A stretch of DNA of 64,000 bases from Thermococcus barossii (GTDB lineage: Archaea > Methanobacteriota_B > Thermococci > Thermococcales > Thermococcaceae): the NCBI RefSeq assembly GCF_002214465.1, contig NZ_CP015101.1:751013-815012 (forward strand), written 5' to 3'. The position numbers and the translations under genes are program-made. This document shows, piece after piece, positions 26,843 through 36,630 of the stretch. The notes below the pieces were generated by a model. That model saw only the letters and a program-made list of their open reading frames with translations, did no database searches and was not told where the DNA came from. How positions within the stretch are numbered: position 1 is the first letter of the stretch; the number at the start of each line of letters is the position of its first letter.

Positions 26843-27715
26843 TCAGAAAGTCGGGGCGTAGCCCATCTCCTCGGCTATCTTCCTGAGGCGCTCAATCCTC
26901 TTCTCGGTCGGCGGGTGAGTCGAGAAGAGGCTCGCCAGGCTGCTTTCTTTGAAGGGGTTCACGATGAACATGTGGGCAGTTGCTGGGTTCCCCTCACGCA
27001 TCGGCCGGTAGCTGACGGCGCGTTCTATCTTCAGCAGCGCACTCGCGAGCGCCCAGGGCTTGCCGCTTATCTTTGCCCCGCCTTCATCCGCCAAGTATTC
27101 CCTCGACCTGCTCACCGCGGCCTGGATGAGCATGGCCGCTATTGGGGCAAGGACCGCTATGAGAAGGGCCGCAAGGACGTTGTCGCCGTCCCTGTCGTCA
27201 TAGCTACCGAAGATGGCGATCCAGCGCGCCCAGTATGCGAGCTGAATTATTGCCCCTGCAAGGGCCGCGGCAAAAGTCCCGATGAGGATGTCCCTGTTCT
27301 TGACGTGGGTGAGCTCGTGGCCGAGGACACCCTCAAGCTCGTCCCTGTTGAGGATTCTGAGAAGGCCAGCCGTGACCGCAACGACTGCGCGCTTCGGGTC
27401 CCTCCCCGTGGCGAAAGCATTTGGTGTCTCGCTGGGGATTATCGCTATCCTCGGCATCGGAAGCCCGGCCCTCTCGGCGAGGCTCCTCACTATGGCGTAG
27501 AGCTCGGGAGCCTCGGCCTCATCCACCACCCTCGCGTTGTACCAGCTCAGGACGATTCTATCGCTGTACCAGTAGGTGATGAAGTTGAATGCCATCGAGA
27601 ACAGGAACATCATGAATGCCACGCTGGGGCCTCCAAAGACGTAGCCGATGGCCATGAGTAGCCCGGTCAGCACGGCCATCAGAAGGCCCGTTCTGAGCCA
27701 CAGTCCAAGCCCCAT
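26843..27715 (-). CDS. htpX: Membrane zinc metalloprotease HtpX (copy 2)
   Basis: A 290-aa paralogue of the neighbouring protease, with [54 protein letters not shown] and [14 protein letters not shown]. Two N-terminal and two central hydrophobic segments. Divergence from copy 1 is substantial outside the motifs, so the duplication is not recent. GGGTGAGA precedes the ATG. It lies downstream of the thermosome gene on the same strand, fitting a protein-quality-control neighbourhood; co-transcription is not shown. Confidence 0.93.
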   Translation of the reverse strand: MGLGLWLRTGLLMAVLTGLLMAIGYVFGGPSVAFMMFLFSMAFNFITYWYSDRIVLSWYNARVVDEAEAPELYAIVRSLAERAGLPMPRIAIIPSETPNAFATGRDPKRAVVAVTAGLLRILNRDELEGVLGHELTHVKNRDILIGTFAAALAGAIIQLAYWARWIAIFGSYDDRDGDNVLAALLIAVLAPIAAMLIQAAVSRSREYLADEGGAKISGKPWALASALLKIERAVSYRPMREGNPATAHMFIVNPFKESSLASLFSTHPPTEKRIERLRKIAEEMGYAPTF

Positions 27716-27794
27716 GCTCTCACCCCCTCATCCCAGAAGAAGTGACGAATCTGGAAATAAAAATTTTTGGTGCAAAAGTGAATAAAAGATGGGC

Positions 27795-29450
27795 TCACAT
27801 GCCCATGTCCATGCCGCCCATTCCGCCCATGCCGCCGGGCATTCCGCCGGCCTGGCCGCCTTCGGGCTTGCTTATCTTGGCGGCGATGACGTCGTCGATC
27901 CTGAGGATCATTATGGCAGCCTCGCTGGCACTCTTGATGGCCTGCTTCTTGACGCGGAGCGGCTCGATGATGCCCTTGGCGAGCATGTCCGCCGGCTCGC
28001 CCTCGAAGACGTCGATGCCGATGTTCCTGCCCCTGTTCTTGTGCTCGCTGATGACCTTGACGAGGGTCTCGACGGTGTCGAGGCCGGCGTTCTCGGCGAG
28101 GGTCTTCGGGATTATCTTGAGGGCATCGGCAAAGTTCTCGATGGCAAGGGCTTCCTTTCCGCCGACGGCCTTGGCGTACTCGTCGAGCTTGATGCTGAGC
28201 TCTATCTCGCCGGCACCTCCGGCCGGAAGGACGTAGCCGTCCTCCATTACGTCCTTGACGACCTTGATAGCATCTTCCAGGGCGCGCTCAACCTCGTCGA
28301 TGACGTGCTCGGTTCCACCGCGGATGAGTATAGTCACAGCCTTCGGGTTCTTGCAGCCCTCAACGAAGATCATGCTCTCGCCGGCGATCTTGCGCTCCTC
28401 AACGAGGTCGGCGTGGCCGAGGTCCTCGGCGGTGAGATCCTTGACGTTGGTGACGATCTTGGCACCGGTGGCCTTGGCGAGCTTCTCCATGTCGCTCTTC
28501 TTGACGCGCCTGACGGCGAGGATGCCGTACTTGGCGAGGTAGTGCTGGGCGAGGTCATCAATACCCTTCTGGACAAAGAGAACATTCGCACCGGTGGCGG
28601 CTATCTGGTCGACCATTTCCTTGAGCATCTTCTCCTCCTGCTCAAGGAAGCTCATGAGCTGGTCCGGGCTGGTGATGTTTATCTTGGCATCGGTCTCGGT
28701 TTTCTTGACCTCGAGGGCCTCGTTGATGAGGGCTATCTTAGCGTTCTCAATTCTCTTCGGCATCCTGGGGTGGACGCGCTCCTTGTCGATGACGACGCCG
28801 CGAACGAGCTCGCTCTCCTCGACGCTCTCGCCGGCCTTCTTCTCTATCTTGATGTTGTCTATGTCCACGACATACTTCCCGTCCTTCTTCTCCGCTACCT
28901 GCTTAACCGCCTCGACGGCAAGCCTGGCGAAGAGCTCCTTGTGGCTCTCGGCGTTCTTGCCGGTTATCGAGGTCATGGCTATCTTCATGAGGGTCTCCTC
29001 GTCGTCCGGGGTAACCTCGATGGCTATCTCCTGAAGTATCTCCTGGGCCTTCTCGGCGGCCATCGTGTAACCCTTGACGATTATGCTTGGGTGGATGTTC
29101 TGGTCGAGGAGTTCTTCAGCCTTCCTGAGGAGCTCGCCGGCGATGACGACGGCAGTGGTGGTACCATCACCGGCCTCCTTGTCCTGGGTCTTCGCAACCT
29201 CAACCATCATCTTCGCGGCCGGGTGCTGGAGGTCGATCCTGTCAAGTATAGTGGCTCCATCGTTGGTGACAACGACGTCACCGAGGCTGTCGACGAGCAT
29301 CTTGTCCATTCCCTTCGGACCGAGGGTGGTCCTAACAGTCTCGGCTATAATCCTCGCGGCGAGAATGTTGAGCCTCTGAGCATCCCTACCAACGTACCTC
29401 TGAGTCCCCTCGGGCAGAATAACAACCGGCTGTCCGCTAAGCTGTGCCAT
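27795..29450 (-). CDS. ths: Thermosome (group II chaperonin) subunit
   Basis: A 551-aa CCT/TRiC-like subunit forming the double-ring ATP-dependent folding machine. Seen: [36 protein letters not shown] in the equatorial domain and a C-terminal GGM-repeat tail that projects into the cavity. Thermococcus species usually encode two subunits, one cold-inducible and one heat-inducible; the methionine/glycine-repeat tail is seen, but I cannot safely say which subunit this is. The promoter region carries a striking inverted repeat at the TATA box. Confidence 0.98.
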   Translation of the reverse strand: MAQLSGQPVVILPEGTQRYVGRDAQRLNILAARIIAETVRTTLGPKGMDKMLVDSLGDVVVTNDGATILDRIDLQHPAAKMMVEVAKTQDKEAGDGTTTAVVIAGELLRKAEELLDQNIHPSIIVKGYTMAAEKAQEILQEIAIEVTPDDEETLMKIAMTSITGKNAESHKELFARLAVEAVKQVAEKKDGKYVVDIDNIKIEKKAGESVEESELVRGVVIDKERVHPRMPKRIENAKIALINEALEVKKTETDAKINITSPDQLMSFLEQEEKMLKEMVDQIAATGANVLFVQKGIDDLAQHYLAKYGILAVRRVKKSDMEKLAKATGAKIVTNVKDLTAEDLGHADLVEERKIAGESMIFVEGCKNPKAVTILIRGGTEHVIDEVERALEDAIKVVKDVMEDGYVLPAGGAGEIELSIKLDEYAKAVGGKEALAIENFADALKIIPKTLAENAGLDTVETLVKVISEHKNRGRNIGIDVFEGEPADMLAKGIIEPLRVKKQAIKSASEAAIMILRIDDVIAAKISKPEGGQAGGMPGGMGGMGGMDMGM

Positions 29451-29502
29451 TTGACATTCCTCCTATCAGATTCCTTTTTGCAGAAACGCTTCGTCAGCGC
29501 TG

Positions 29503-29528
29503 CATATAAATTTTTGGGTCAAAAATTT
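29503..29528 (-). promoter_or_regulatory. Thermosome promoter with inverted repeat over BRE/TATA
   Basis: On the minus strand the TATA box is TTTATATG (29503-29511 region). Immediately upstream and overlapping it is AAATTTTTG-N3-CAAAAATTT (29508-29528), a perfect 9-bp inverted repeat covering the BRE position. About 12 bp further upstream is a second small palindrome CAGA-TAT-TCTG (about 29539-29551). I did not find a clear match to the Phr heat-shock operator. Sequence observation is firm; regulatory meaning inferred. Confidence 0.65.
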
Positions 29529-29627
29529 CAAAAAATATCAGAATATCTGAACAAATGACAGAAACTATGGCCAAAACTGGGGGAAAGGGCTAAAACCCTG
29601 AGAACCAAGACACCGCCGGTGGAAGCG

Positions 29628-29939
29628 ATGGGACCTGAGGTATATCCCCTAACCCGCGAGAAGGCCCTTCACGTTCTTGGCTCGATAGAGGATTACGGCG
29701 TCGTGAGCGTGGATGTCGATAACGCCGCTTCGATTCTCGATGATATACTGGACTCTAACTCCAGAAAGCTCCAGTACGCCCGTAGAATTCTCGACGATGG
29801 AAACGTTGATAAGGCCGTTTTAGTTGTACGGGATAACGAGGGAATTCTGGTCATCAAGATGGAAAACGTCGTTGAGATAAGGGTTGTGGTTAGAAACTAC
29901 CGCCGGCTGATGCAGGATCTCTCGCTTGAGGTGGGGTGA
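29628..29939 (+). CDS. Conserved-looking small protein ahead of Bud32
   Basis: A 103-aa acidic protein (MGPEVYPLTREKALHVLG to LMQDLSLEVG), predicted alpha/beta with a strand-rich C-terminal half (KAVLVVRDNEGILVIKMENVVEIRVVV). No family recognised. The ATG at 29628 is set by a GGTGG site just upstream. The stop is 4 bp before the bud32 start, so both are almost certainly co-transcribed. KEOPS small subunits (Pcc1, Cgi121) were considered, but the sequence does not match either pattern I know. Confidence 0.75.
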   Translation: MGPEVYPLTREKALHVLGSIEDYGVVSVDVDNAASILDDILDSNSRKLQYARRILDDGNVDKAVLVVRDNEGILVIKMENVVEIRVVVRNYRRLMQDLSLEVG

Positions 29940-29943
29940 GCGA

Positions 29944-30612
29944 ATGAAGCTGATAAAGCAGGGGGCAGAGGCCAAGATATACCTGGCTGGATTCGGAGAG
30001 TACTTTGGAACCGAGCTCCTTCCCGGGGAGAGGGTCATCGTCAAGCACAGGATTCCGAAGCGCTACCGGATAAGGGAGATAGACGAGAAACTGAGAAAGG
30101 AGAGGACCGTCCGCGAAGCCAGGGTTCTGCACCGGGCAAAGGAGTTCGGCGTGAACTGCCCCTACGTTTACGAGGTGAACCTGAAGGACATGGTAATCGT
30201 CATGGAGTTCATCGAGGGGGATAGGCTGAAGGAGCTTCTGGAGCGGCTGGGGACGGACGAAAGGCTCTCCCTCTGCCGTGAAATCGGGAGGCAGATTGGA
30301 AGGCTCCACGAGGCGGGGATAGTCCACGGCGATCTGACAACATCCAACATGATACTCCGGAATGGAAAGGTTTACCTGATTGATTTTGGCCTAGCGGACT
30401 TCGACCCGACGCTGGAGGCACAGGGTGTTGACCTGCACCTCCTCAAGCGCGCAATGGAGAGCACCCACTATACATGGTTTGAGAAGGGCTTTGAGGCAGT
30501 TCTGGAGGGTTATGCTGAGATCAGGGGCAGGGAGAAGGCAGAGGAAGTCAAAGCCAAGATAGAAGAGATCGAGAGCCGCGGCAGGTACAGGGAGAGGAGC
30601 TGGGTCGGCTAA
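29944..30612 (+). CDS. bud32: KEOPS complex kinase/ATPase Bud32
   Basis: A 222-aa minimal protein kinase-like ATPase that drives t6A37 tRNA modification with Kae1. Motifs: IKQGAEAKIYLA (nucleotide loop), VIVKHRIPKRYR, the catalytic loop IVHGDLTTSNMIL and the DFG-equivalent LIDFGLADFD, then the C-terminal ESRGRYRERSWVG typical of Bud32. It is not fused to Kae1, as is usual in Thermococcales. The ATG at 29944 gives the standard MKLIKQGAEA start. Confidence 0.95.
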   Translation: MKLIKQGAEAKIYLAGFGEYFGTELLPGERVIVKHRIPKRYRIREIDEKLRKERTVREARVLHRAKEFGVNCPYVYEVNLKDMVIVMEFIEGDRLKELLERLGTDERLSLCREIGRQIGRLHEAGIVHGDLTTSNMILRNGKVYLIDFGLADFDPTLEAQGVDLHLLKRAMESTHYTWFEKGFEAVLEGYAEIRGREKAEEVKAKIEEIESRGRYRERSWVG

Positions 30613-30654
30613 TTAGAAAAAGAGTGGAATTCCGTTCCGGCACAAAGACAATGC

Positions 30655-32391
30655 TCAGCCGTGCTCCCTTCTGAAAGCCCGTAGAACCCTCTCGAAAATC
30701 TCCCTCTCCTTCCCGTGCTTTTTCCTCGCGAGGCTCTCAACTATTAGCTCCGGCGTGCTCCTGCCGAGCTTTCCAAAGACCGGCTGCCTGTCGACGATGA
30801 GGTTGAGCCTCTCGTCCAAACCCCTCGCCTCTATTCCATCGACCCTCGCGAAGGGGAGCTCTTTCCTGAGGTCCTCGCCGAGGTGTGACACTATGACAAC
30901 GTAGAAGCCCTTCTCGTGGGCTATTTTGAGGAGTTCGCCGATTATCTTAACGGCCGCACCTGGCTCGGTTATGGCCTCGAACTCGTCGATGAGAATGAGC
31001 TTCCTGCCGGAGCCTTTGAGCGCGCGGACGAAGGAGCGTAAGGCCGTCTCAAACGCCCCGGCACCGTAGGCGCTCCTCTTCCGCCTGAAGAAGAAGAGCT
31101 CATCGAGGGGCTCGACCCAGGCCCTTTCAGCAGGAACCGGGAGACCCATATGAGCGAGAACCGCTATCTGGGTCATAAGCTCTAAAAGGCTGGTCTTTCC
31201 ACCGCTGTTGGCTCCGGTCAGAATGACAACCCTCTCGTCCCCAACGTTTTCGACACCGAAAGCATCAAAGCCTTCCGGCCTTTTACCGACAACGTAGCTT
31301 ACGGGCTGGGGGTTTTCGATGAAGATGTGCCGTCCGTTGACGAACGCCATTCCTCCCTCCCAGAGCTCGGGGAAGGAGAATCCCTCTGCGAAATTCCTGA
31401 CCGCCAGCAGAAAGTCCAGTTCGTGAACCCGGCCGAGTTCTTCCTTAAGTCTAGGAAGAAGGGGCATGATTCTCTCAAGTACCTCTCTGCTCTTGAGGTA
31501 AAGCTCGACCTTCAGCTCCCTCTCCAGCTCCTCACGGAGCATCTCAACCCTCTCGGGAGGAACGGTTACGGGATAAAGCTCCTCCCTGGAGAAGAGCTCT
31601 ACCGTGATGCCGAGACTCTCGCTGAGTTGGTTCTCGGCCTCGTTTATCAGGTCGAGAATTTCACCCTCGACCTCACCGAAGTGCCTGAATATCGCCTCGT
31701 AGTTCCCGGCCTTGAGCTCGCCGAGGAAGTCGAGCAACTCCTTCCCGCTCAGCGTTAGGCTGAACTTCTCAAGCTTCTCGGATATCCTCTCGTTCAGTTC
31801 ACGCTCCTTCTCTGCAACCAGCTCCTCAAGGCTATCGAGGAGTCTCTGCCTTTTCATAACCTCCTCGAGTTCCTTCAGCTCACGGAGGATCTCCGAGGCA
31901 ACGCTGTCCTCACCGATTAGCTCGCCGATTTTTGCTAGGGCATCAAGCGTTTCTCTGTTCTCCCAGAGGGGTATGATGTACAGCTCAGGGGCTATCTGGG
32001 ACGGCGTAAGTTCGATATCGATGCCGTAGCCGACGGTGCTGAGCACGAGAGGATAGTCTTCGGAGTCCTCCAGAGTAGTTGAGACCTCACAGAGGCCAAG
32101 GCCCTCTGCTTTTTCGAGCTCGCTCTCCTCAACTATCAGAACCCTGTCATGGAGGTAATCCCTCCTGAACTTTATCGGTCTGACCATGGAAAGATAGTCC
32201 TGCAGTTCGGGCCGGATTTTAGGGGGATTCTCGCGGAAGTAAATCTGTCTGCGGAGAATCTCCTCCCGGTCCGAAGTTGGCTCAAACATATCGAGAAAAG
32301 ACGAACTCCCAGGGAGGACTAGCCGTTTCTTTATCTCCTCGCGGATTGAGCGGTATATCGCTTTAGCCTCAGGGTTCAGCTTGAGCGTCAT
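30655..32391 (-). CDS. MutS-like ATPase (archaeal MutS2/MutS5 group)
   Basis: A 578-aa protein with the MutS ATPase at its C-terminus: VVILTGANSGGKTSLLELM (Walker A, about residue 400), LILIDEFEAITEPGAA (Walker B) and VIVSHLGEDL. The N-terminal 370 residues are rich in charged helices and coiled coil (for example LEELVAEKERELNERISEKLEKF), matching the clamp/lever part; no mismatch-recognition domain I is seen. MutS2-type Smr nuclease is absent. Likely acts on branched or recombining DNA (family inference). Convergent with bud32. Start at ATG 32391. Confidence 0.85.
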   Translation of the reverse strand: MTLKLNPEAKAIYRSIREEIKKRLVLPGSSSFLDMFEPTSDREEILRRQIYFRENPPKIRPELQDYLSMVRPIKFRRDYLHDRVLIVEESELEKAEGLGLCEVSTTLEDSEDYPLVLSTVGYGIDIELTPSQIAPELYIIPLWENRETLDALAKIGELIGEDSVASEILRELKELEEVMKRQRLLDSLEELVAEKERELNERISEKLEKFSLTLSGKELLDFLGELKAGNYEAIFRHFGEVEGEILDLINEAENQLSESLGITVELFSREELYPVTVPPERVEMLREELERELKVELYLKSREVLERIMPLLPRLKEELGRVHELDFLLAVRNFAEGFSFPELWEGGMAFVNGRHIFIENPQPVSYVVGKRPEGFDAFGVENVGDERVVILTGANSGGKTSLLELMTQIAVLAHMGLPVPAERAWVEPLDELFFFRRKRSAYGAGAFETALRSFVRALKGSGRKLILIDEFEAITEPGAAVKIIGELLKIAHEKGFYVVIVSHLGEDLRKELPFARVDGIEARGLDERLNLIVDRQPVFGKLGRSTPELIVESLARKKHGKEREIFERVLRAFRREHG

Positions 32392-32497
32392 CGCTAAGGG
32401 AATGTCCAAAGGGCTAAAAAAGTTACCTGAAGCCCAGAAACGGCAAATTTTATAAACTTGTGGAGTAATATTCAGACAATGTTCCCGGGTGATGCGA

Positions 32498-33007
32498 ATG
32501 ATAGTCGAGAGGCTTCTCAGCCCCAGCTACCGCATCAGGGTCCTCAATATGGGTAAATTCGAGCCGGGGGAGATAGTTGATGGATTTCGCCAGCGGGGGG
32601 CTTACATTATGGAGTTCCCAAGGGACATAGACCCCGAACTCGCCATAGAATCTTTTATGGCCTCAAGCTACGGCCCCTACGTCTACGTCCTGAAGTTCCC
32701 AAAGGGCAGACTGTTTCTTGCGAGACATACCACGTGGGTGTTCGAAAAGAAATGGCCAAGTCCAGAGCGCTACATTGCCCGGGATGAGAGCGGACTCAAG
32801 CGCTTTCTTCTCAAGGAGGCCTCCCGGAAGTCCATGATTCTCATGGAGGTGCCCGCCATGCTCATCTGGGGGGTGGTATGGTGGCTGATCTGGAAGTACT
32901 CCAGGGAGTATCCCCTCGCCACGTTTCTGCTGTTCTTCCTCGGCTTTCTCCTGAACGACCTCGCGAAGGTCTTTGAGTACTTCGTCCTCGGTTACTGTAA
33001 GGAATGA
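32498..33007 (+). CDS. Hypothetical protein with C-terminal membrane hairpin
   Basis: A 169-aa protein. The first about 105 residues are soluble alpha/beta (MIVERLLSPSYRIRVL, GPYVYVLKFPKGRLFLARH). Two hydrophobic segments follow (ILMEVPAMLIWGVVWWLIW and LATFLLFFLGFLL), predicting a tail hairpin with both ends in the cytoplasm. No family recognised. GGTGA sits at good spacing to the ATG at 32498; a TATA box AATTTTATAAAC lies at about 32447-32458. It stands alone, ending 2 bp before the convergent moaC stop. Confidence 0.7.
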   Translation: MIVERLLSPSYRIRVLNMGKFEPGEIVDGFRQRGAYIMEFPRDIDPELAIESFMASSYGPYVYVLKFPKGRLFLARHTTWVFEKKWPSPERYIARDESGLKRFLLKEASRKSMILMEVPAMLIWGVVWWLIWKYSREYPLATFLLFFLGFLLNDLAKVFEYFVLGYCKE

Positions 33008-33009
33008 GC

Positions 33010-33477
33010 CTACTCCCCTTTCACCTTCTCGACAACGTGGACATCCTCGATCCTCGTGAATGGGTACTGGCCGTTTTCGTCCTTTTCGACGGCTTTGACC
33101 ATGTCCCATATCGTCAGCAGGGCAACCGTAACGCCGGTCAGGGCCTCCATCTCAACTCCCGTCTTGTAAGTGGCACGAACTTCACAGGTGGCCTCGATGT
33201 AATCTTCGCCGAACTCGAATGAGACGTCAACCCCTGTGAGGGGTATCGGGTGGCAGAGCGGAATCAGCTCCGGCGTCTTCTTTACCGCCAGGATGCCCGC
33301 TATCTGCGCGGTGGCTATAACGTTGCCTTTCTTCGTCTTTCCGGACTTTATCAGCTCTATTGTCTCCGGTCTGAGCCTTATCCTCCCCCTAGCGACCGCC
33401 CTCCGAAAAACTTCCTTCTTGTGGCCGACCTCTACCATCTTGACGCCCCTTTCATCAACGTGAGTAAGTTCCTTCAT
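33010..33477 (-). CDS. moaC: Cyclic pyranopterin monophosphate synthase MoaC
   Basis: A 155-aa enzyme that, with MoaA, forms cyclic pyranopterin monophosphate in molybdenum/tungsten cofactor synthesis. Signatures: [16 protein letters not shown] at the N-terminus, [24 protein letters not shown] and [26 protein letters not shown]. The start at 33477 (MKELTHVDE) fits the family and has a GGGG-type site; an ATG four codons upstream is possible. A perfect palindrome TGTGTACACA (33492-33501) lies between its TATA box and start. Divergent from the ABC operon. Confidence 0.95.
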   Translation of the reverse strand: MKELTHVDERGVKMVEVGHKKEVFRRAVARGRIRLRPETIELIKSGKTKKGNVIATAQIAGILAVKKTPELIPLCHPIPLTGVDVSFEFGEDYIEATCEVRATYKTGVEMEALTGVTVALLTIWDMVKAVEKDENGQYPFTRIEDVHVVEKVKGE

Positions 33478-33574
33478 GGCATTCCCCAAGCTGTGTACAC
33501 AATCCCCTTTTAAAACCTCACTCCGTAATCCTTTTAAGTTATGCCCTCCTTACTATCGCCGGAGGTGGTAGTGT

Positions 33575-34504
33575 ATGCCATCACCCGCTATACTCATTGA
33601 GAACCTTACCAAATCGTACGGAACGTTGAGAGCAGTGGATTCCCTCACCTTGGAGGTTAACAAGGGGGAGATCTTCGGTTTTCTAGGGCCCAACGGCGCG
33701 GGTAAAACAACCACCATCCTCAGCATGCTTAACCTTGTCATTCCAGACTCGGGGAGGGTGGAGATTCTCGGGATGGATGTAACAAAGGATTCAATTCGAA
33801 TAAAGGAAAAACTCGGATATCTCCCGGAGAATGCCACGATATATGGTGAACTCACCGCATGGAAAAACCTCGAATTCTTCGCCAACTTTTACAGAATGTC
33901 AAATGCCGAGAAGGAGAGGCGAATAACCGAGCTCCTGAAGATGGTTGGCCTCTGGGATGCCCGCTACCGGAAGGCAAAGACTTTCTCCAAGGGCATGAAA
34001 CAGCGGCTTCTCATAGCCCAGACGTTCATAAACGACCCCGAACTGCTCATTCTTGACGAACCGACGAGCGGCCTTGACCCTGAGGGGGCCCACCTCGTCA
34101 AGAGGCTTATCCGGGAGGCAAAGACGGATGGAAGAACCGTCTTTTTCTCATCCCATGTACTCAGTGAGGTCGAAGAGCTCAGCGACAGGGTCGGGATAAT
34201 TGTGAAGGGAAAGCTGAAGGCCGTTGGAACTCTTGGAGAGATAAAAAGGCAGTTCATGGAGCTCGAAGGCTATGAGATAAAGGTCGAGACAAAGGAACCG
34301 CTACCGGAGATAGAGCACCCGGAGATAACAAGGATCGAGGTGATCCAACCAAATCGGGCTATAATATTTGCCCGCTCGGACATCAGGGAGGAGCTGTCGA
34401 GATACTTCACTGAGAAAGGCCTCACGATTCTCAAGCTCGATGTTGAGGAGCCGAGCTTGGAGGATGTCTTTCTCAAAACCATCTACGGGAGGGAGGAGGA
34501 ATGA
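33575..34504 (+). CDS. ABC transporter ATP-binding protein
   Basis: A 309-aa ATPase of the ABC-2 / NosF-like class. Walker A FLGPNGAGKTTTILSML (about residues 37-53), signature SKGMKQRLLIAQTFI, Walker B LLILDEPTSGLDPEGAH, H-loop FFSSHVLSEVEELSD, and a C-terminal extension of about 90 residues typical of this class. Overlaps the next gene by four bases (ATGA), with the permease third in the operon. Substrate is unknown. Confidence 0.93.
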   Translation: MPSPAILIENLTKSYGTLRAVDSLTLEVNKGEIFGFLGPNGAGKTTTILSMLNLVIPDSGRVEILGMDVTKDSIRIKEKLGYLPENATIYGELTAWKNLEFFANFYRMSNAEKERRITELLKMVGLWDARYRKAKTFSKGMKQRLLIAQTFINDPELLILDEPTSGLDPEGAHLVKRLIREAKTDGRTVFFSSHVLSEVEELSDRVGIIVKGKLKAVGTLGEIKRQFMELEGYEIKVETKEPLPEIEHPEITRIEVIQPNRAIIFARSDIREELSRYFTEKGLTILKLDVEEPSLEDVFLKTIYGREEE

Positions 34505-36630
34505 AGAGGTTTTTGGTAGTGCTCCTTTCGCTGGTTCTCTTGTCTTCACTCGTTGCGGCACAGCCATACGTGACCGTGTTCGAGGGAAGGATCTCCACGG
34601 GACAGACGGTTGCCGTTGGGAACTGCACGATAACAGTCGTTCAGGCCGCCGACGGAAGCTACTACCTCATGCTCAGGAACGGGAGCAGGATACTGGAACT
34701 GAAGCCCTTCGCCTTTGGAACCGAGATAGAGCGTGACGGCCTTAAGATACTCCTCGGAAGCTACACAGCGCAGGGCGGTTTCATAGTTGTATCGGTGAAG
34801 CCGGACTTCGTTACATCACTTAGGCCAGAGGTCGGCGCCAGGGCCTCCTTCAACGGCAACGTCGTCGAGATAACGGCTGTGGGCAACAGAACTATCGACG
34901 TCTCCGTAAACGGTGTTGCACGAACCCTGGAGGTAAACAAAAGTGTTGTCGTTGACTTGATAGCGGTTGAGTATGATGGAAACGCTATCAACATCTACGC
35001 TGCCAAACCCGCATCCGAAACTGTAAGCATGGAATACTCTGTGTTCTATCCCTACGGGAAGATAAGGGTCTCCGGACCTGTTGACGTGCCGATAACCATA
35101 ACCAGCACATCGGACTCTGAGCTCAGCCTGAGTCTCAAGGTCACCTCAATACCTGAGGGCTGGAGAGCAAGCTTCCGATACGAAGGAGTTGAGGTGGAGG
35201 AGATAACACTTCCTCCGAAGGGTTCGGTAACCCTTAGCCTTCATATTGAAGCAGCCGGTAGCGGAACTGTTGGATTCGTCATTGGCGACTTTCCGGGAAG
35301 CATTCAAGTGGAGGCCGCCGCCGTTGATGTCTCGATTCCATATCTGAGCCTGGAGGCTGAGGCCGGACAGAGACTCGCGATTCCGGTAACATTCACCGGA
35401 AGCGGCACCGTGGAGTTCGAGCCGAAAGAGGTTCCAGCGGGATGGACAATGTATCTAACGGACGGGCAATACAGGCTCAGGAGCTTTACCGTTTCTGGAA
35501 CCTTCAGCGCCACCCTGTTAATCGAGATACCCAGAAACGCTACCCTCGGGGACCATAGGCTGAGCTTCACGGTAAACGGTGAGGAACACGGTCTAACGGT
35601 CCAGGTATACAAGACCTACCTGGGTCAGCCGGCAAGACTGACGGTAATCCTGACTGATGAGAGTGGAAACCCCGTGAGGGGCTGGGTCAGCGTTGGCGGA
35701 AAGAACATCACAACATCTGCCGCAGGCAGCATAACAGTTGAGCTCCCGGCTGGAGAGTACAGACTTACCGCCAGCGCCCCAGGGGCTATTCCAAAGGAAG
35801 AAAAGATAAAGCTAGGGGACGGCGAGGAGAAAACTCTCAGAATAACCCTTGCGAGGGCTCCCTACTATTTTGAGGCCAAAGTCCAGAACGATGTTCTTAC
35901 GGTGCAGGCGGGAGCGAGTGCCACCACTGAGATAACAGTCACCAACCTCGGCTCTAACGAAGACGAGTACAGAATCACGCTTGAGGGCCTTGAAGCCGGA
36001 TGGAGCTACGTGGTGAGTCAGGATCCCAGCGGCGCCACTCCCATTGGGAGCCTGAAGGTGGATCCCGGTGAGAGTGTCAGCGCATATCTCGTCGTCATAG
36101 CTCCGTTCAACGTTGCGTCGGGAGAGATAAACGCCAGACTCGTAATCACAGGGAAGGAAACCAAGAGAGAAATACCCGTCACGATTAAAATTGAGAACCC
36201 CGCAACCCTCTCCCTCGATGTGGACTATCCAACGCTTACGGTTAAGGCGGGAGGCTCAACGGCCACCAAGATATGGGTTGACAGCATGGGAACCACAGTT
36301 ACCAATGTTAAGATAACCGCCCAGGCTCCGAACGGCTGGGAAGTTGAAGCTGTTCCCGCTATGATACCCCGTGTAGGGCCCACCCGTGAGGGGAACATGA
36401 TCATCAGCGAGGGTCCCACCAATGTTGAGTTGAGAATCAGGGTTCCGAAGTCGGCCCCGGCAGGAACCTACACCATCACCGTGACCGCCACTGGCGATCA
36501 GGCAAAGGCGGAAACCGTGATAACGGTCAGAGTTACGCAGGGCTCAAGCAGTGCCTACATAGGCATCGTTTTGCTGGTGGTGGTCTTTGGCATTGTAATA
36601 TGGCTGATGAGGAGGGTCGGTAGGAGATGA
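34501..36630 (+). CDS. Secreted, membrane-anchored NEW3-type beta-sandwich protein of the ABC operon
   Basis: A 709-aa protein. Residues 1-20 form a signal peptide (MKRFLVVLLSLVLLSSLVAA) and residues about 684-703 a C-terminal transmembrane anchor followed by RRVGRR, so the bulk is outside. Domains by eye: an N-terminal beta domain, repeated Ig-like segments with COG1470/NEW3-type phrases (VSVSVKPDF, PEGWRASFRYE, LEAGWSYVVSQ, NGWEVEAVP), a PEGA/carboxypeptidase-regulatory-like unit near 375-450 (LTVILTDESGNPVRG, AGEYRLTASAPG), and two C-terminal NEW3 units. It starts inside the end of the ATPase gene and ends inside the start of the permease gene, so it is an integral part of the transporter operon. 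Confidence 0.82.
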   Translation: MKRFLVVLLSLVLLSSLVAAQPYVTVFEGRISTGQTVAVGNCTITVVQAADGSYYLMLRNGSRILELKPFAFGTEIERDGLKILLGSYTAQGGFIVVSVKPDFVTSLRPEVGARASFNGNVVEITAVGNRTIDVSVNGVARTLEVNKSVVVDLIAVEYDGNAINIYAAKPASETVSMEYSVFYPYGKIRVSGPVDVPITITSTSDSELSLSLKVTSIPEGWRASFRYEGVEVEEITLPPKGSVTLSLHIEAAGSGTVGFVIGDFPGSIQVEAAAVDVSIPYLSLEAEAGQRLAIPVTFTGSGTVEFEPKEVPAGWTMYLTDGQYRLRSFTVSGTFSATLLIEIPRNATLGDHRLSFTVNGEEHGLTVQVYKTYLGQPARLTVILTDESGNPVRGWVSVGGKNITTSAAGSITVELPAGEYRLTASAPGAIPKEEKIKLGDGEEKTLRITLARAPYYFEAKVQNDVLTVQAGASATTEITVTNLGSNEDEYRITLEGLEAGWSYVVSQDPSGATPIGSLKVDPGESVSAYLVVIAPFNVASGEINARLVITGKETKREIPVTIKIENPATLSLDVDYPTLTVKAGGSTATKIWVDSMGTTVTNVKITAQAPNGWEVEAVPAMIPRVGPTREGNMIISEGPTNVELRIRVPKSAPAGTYTITVTATGDQAKAETVITVRVTQGSSSAYIGIVLLVVVFGIVIWLMRRVGRR

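Noticed and set aside
25862-27715. Recent tandem duplication of htpX as a mobile or amplification event
   Set aside because: The copies differ widely outside the motifs and have different lengths and flanks, so the duplication is old and unremarkable.
27789-29558. 589-codon open frame on the plus strand opposite the thermosome gene
   Set aside because: Its composition (Leu/Asp/Val/Gly-rich) mirrors the GC-biased codons of the chaperonin on the other strand; no motif, and the chaperonin is certain.
33492-33501. TGTGTACACA palindrome upstream of moaC as operator
   Set aside because: A single 10-bp palindrome is too short to claim; mentioned in the gene entry only.
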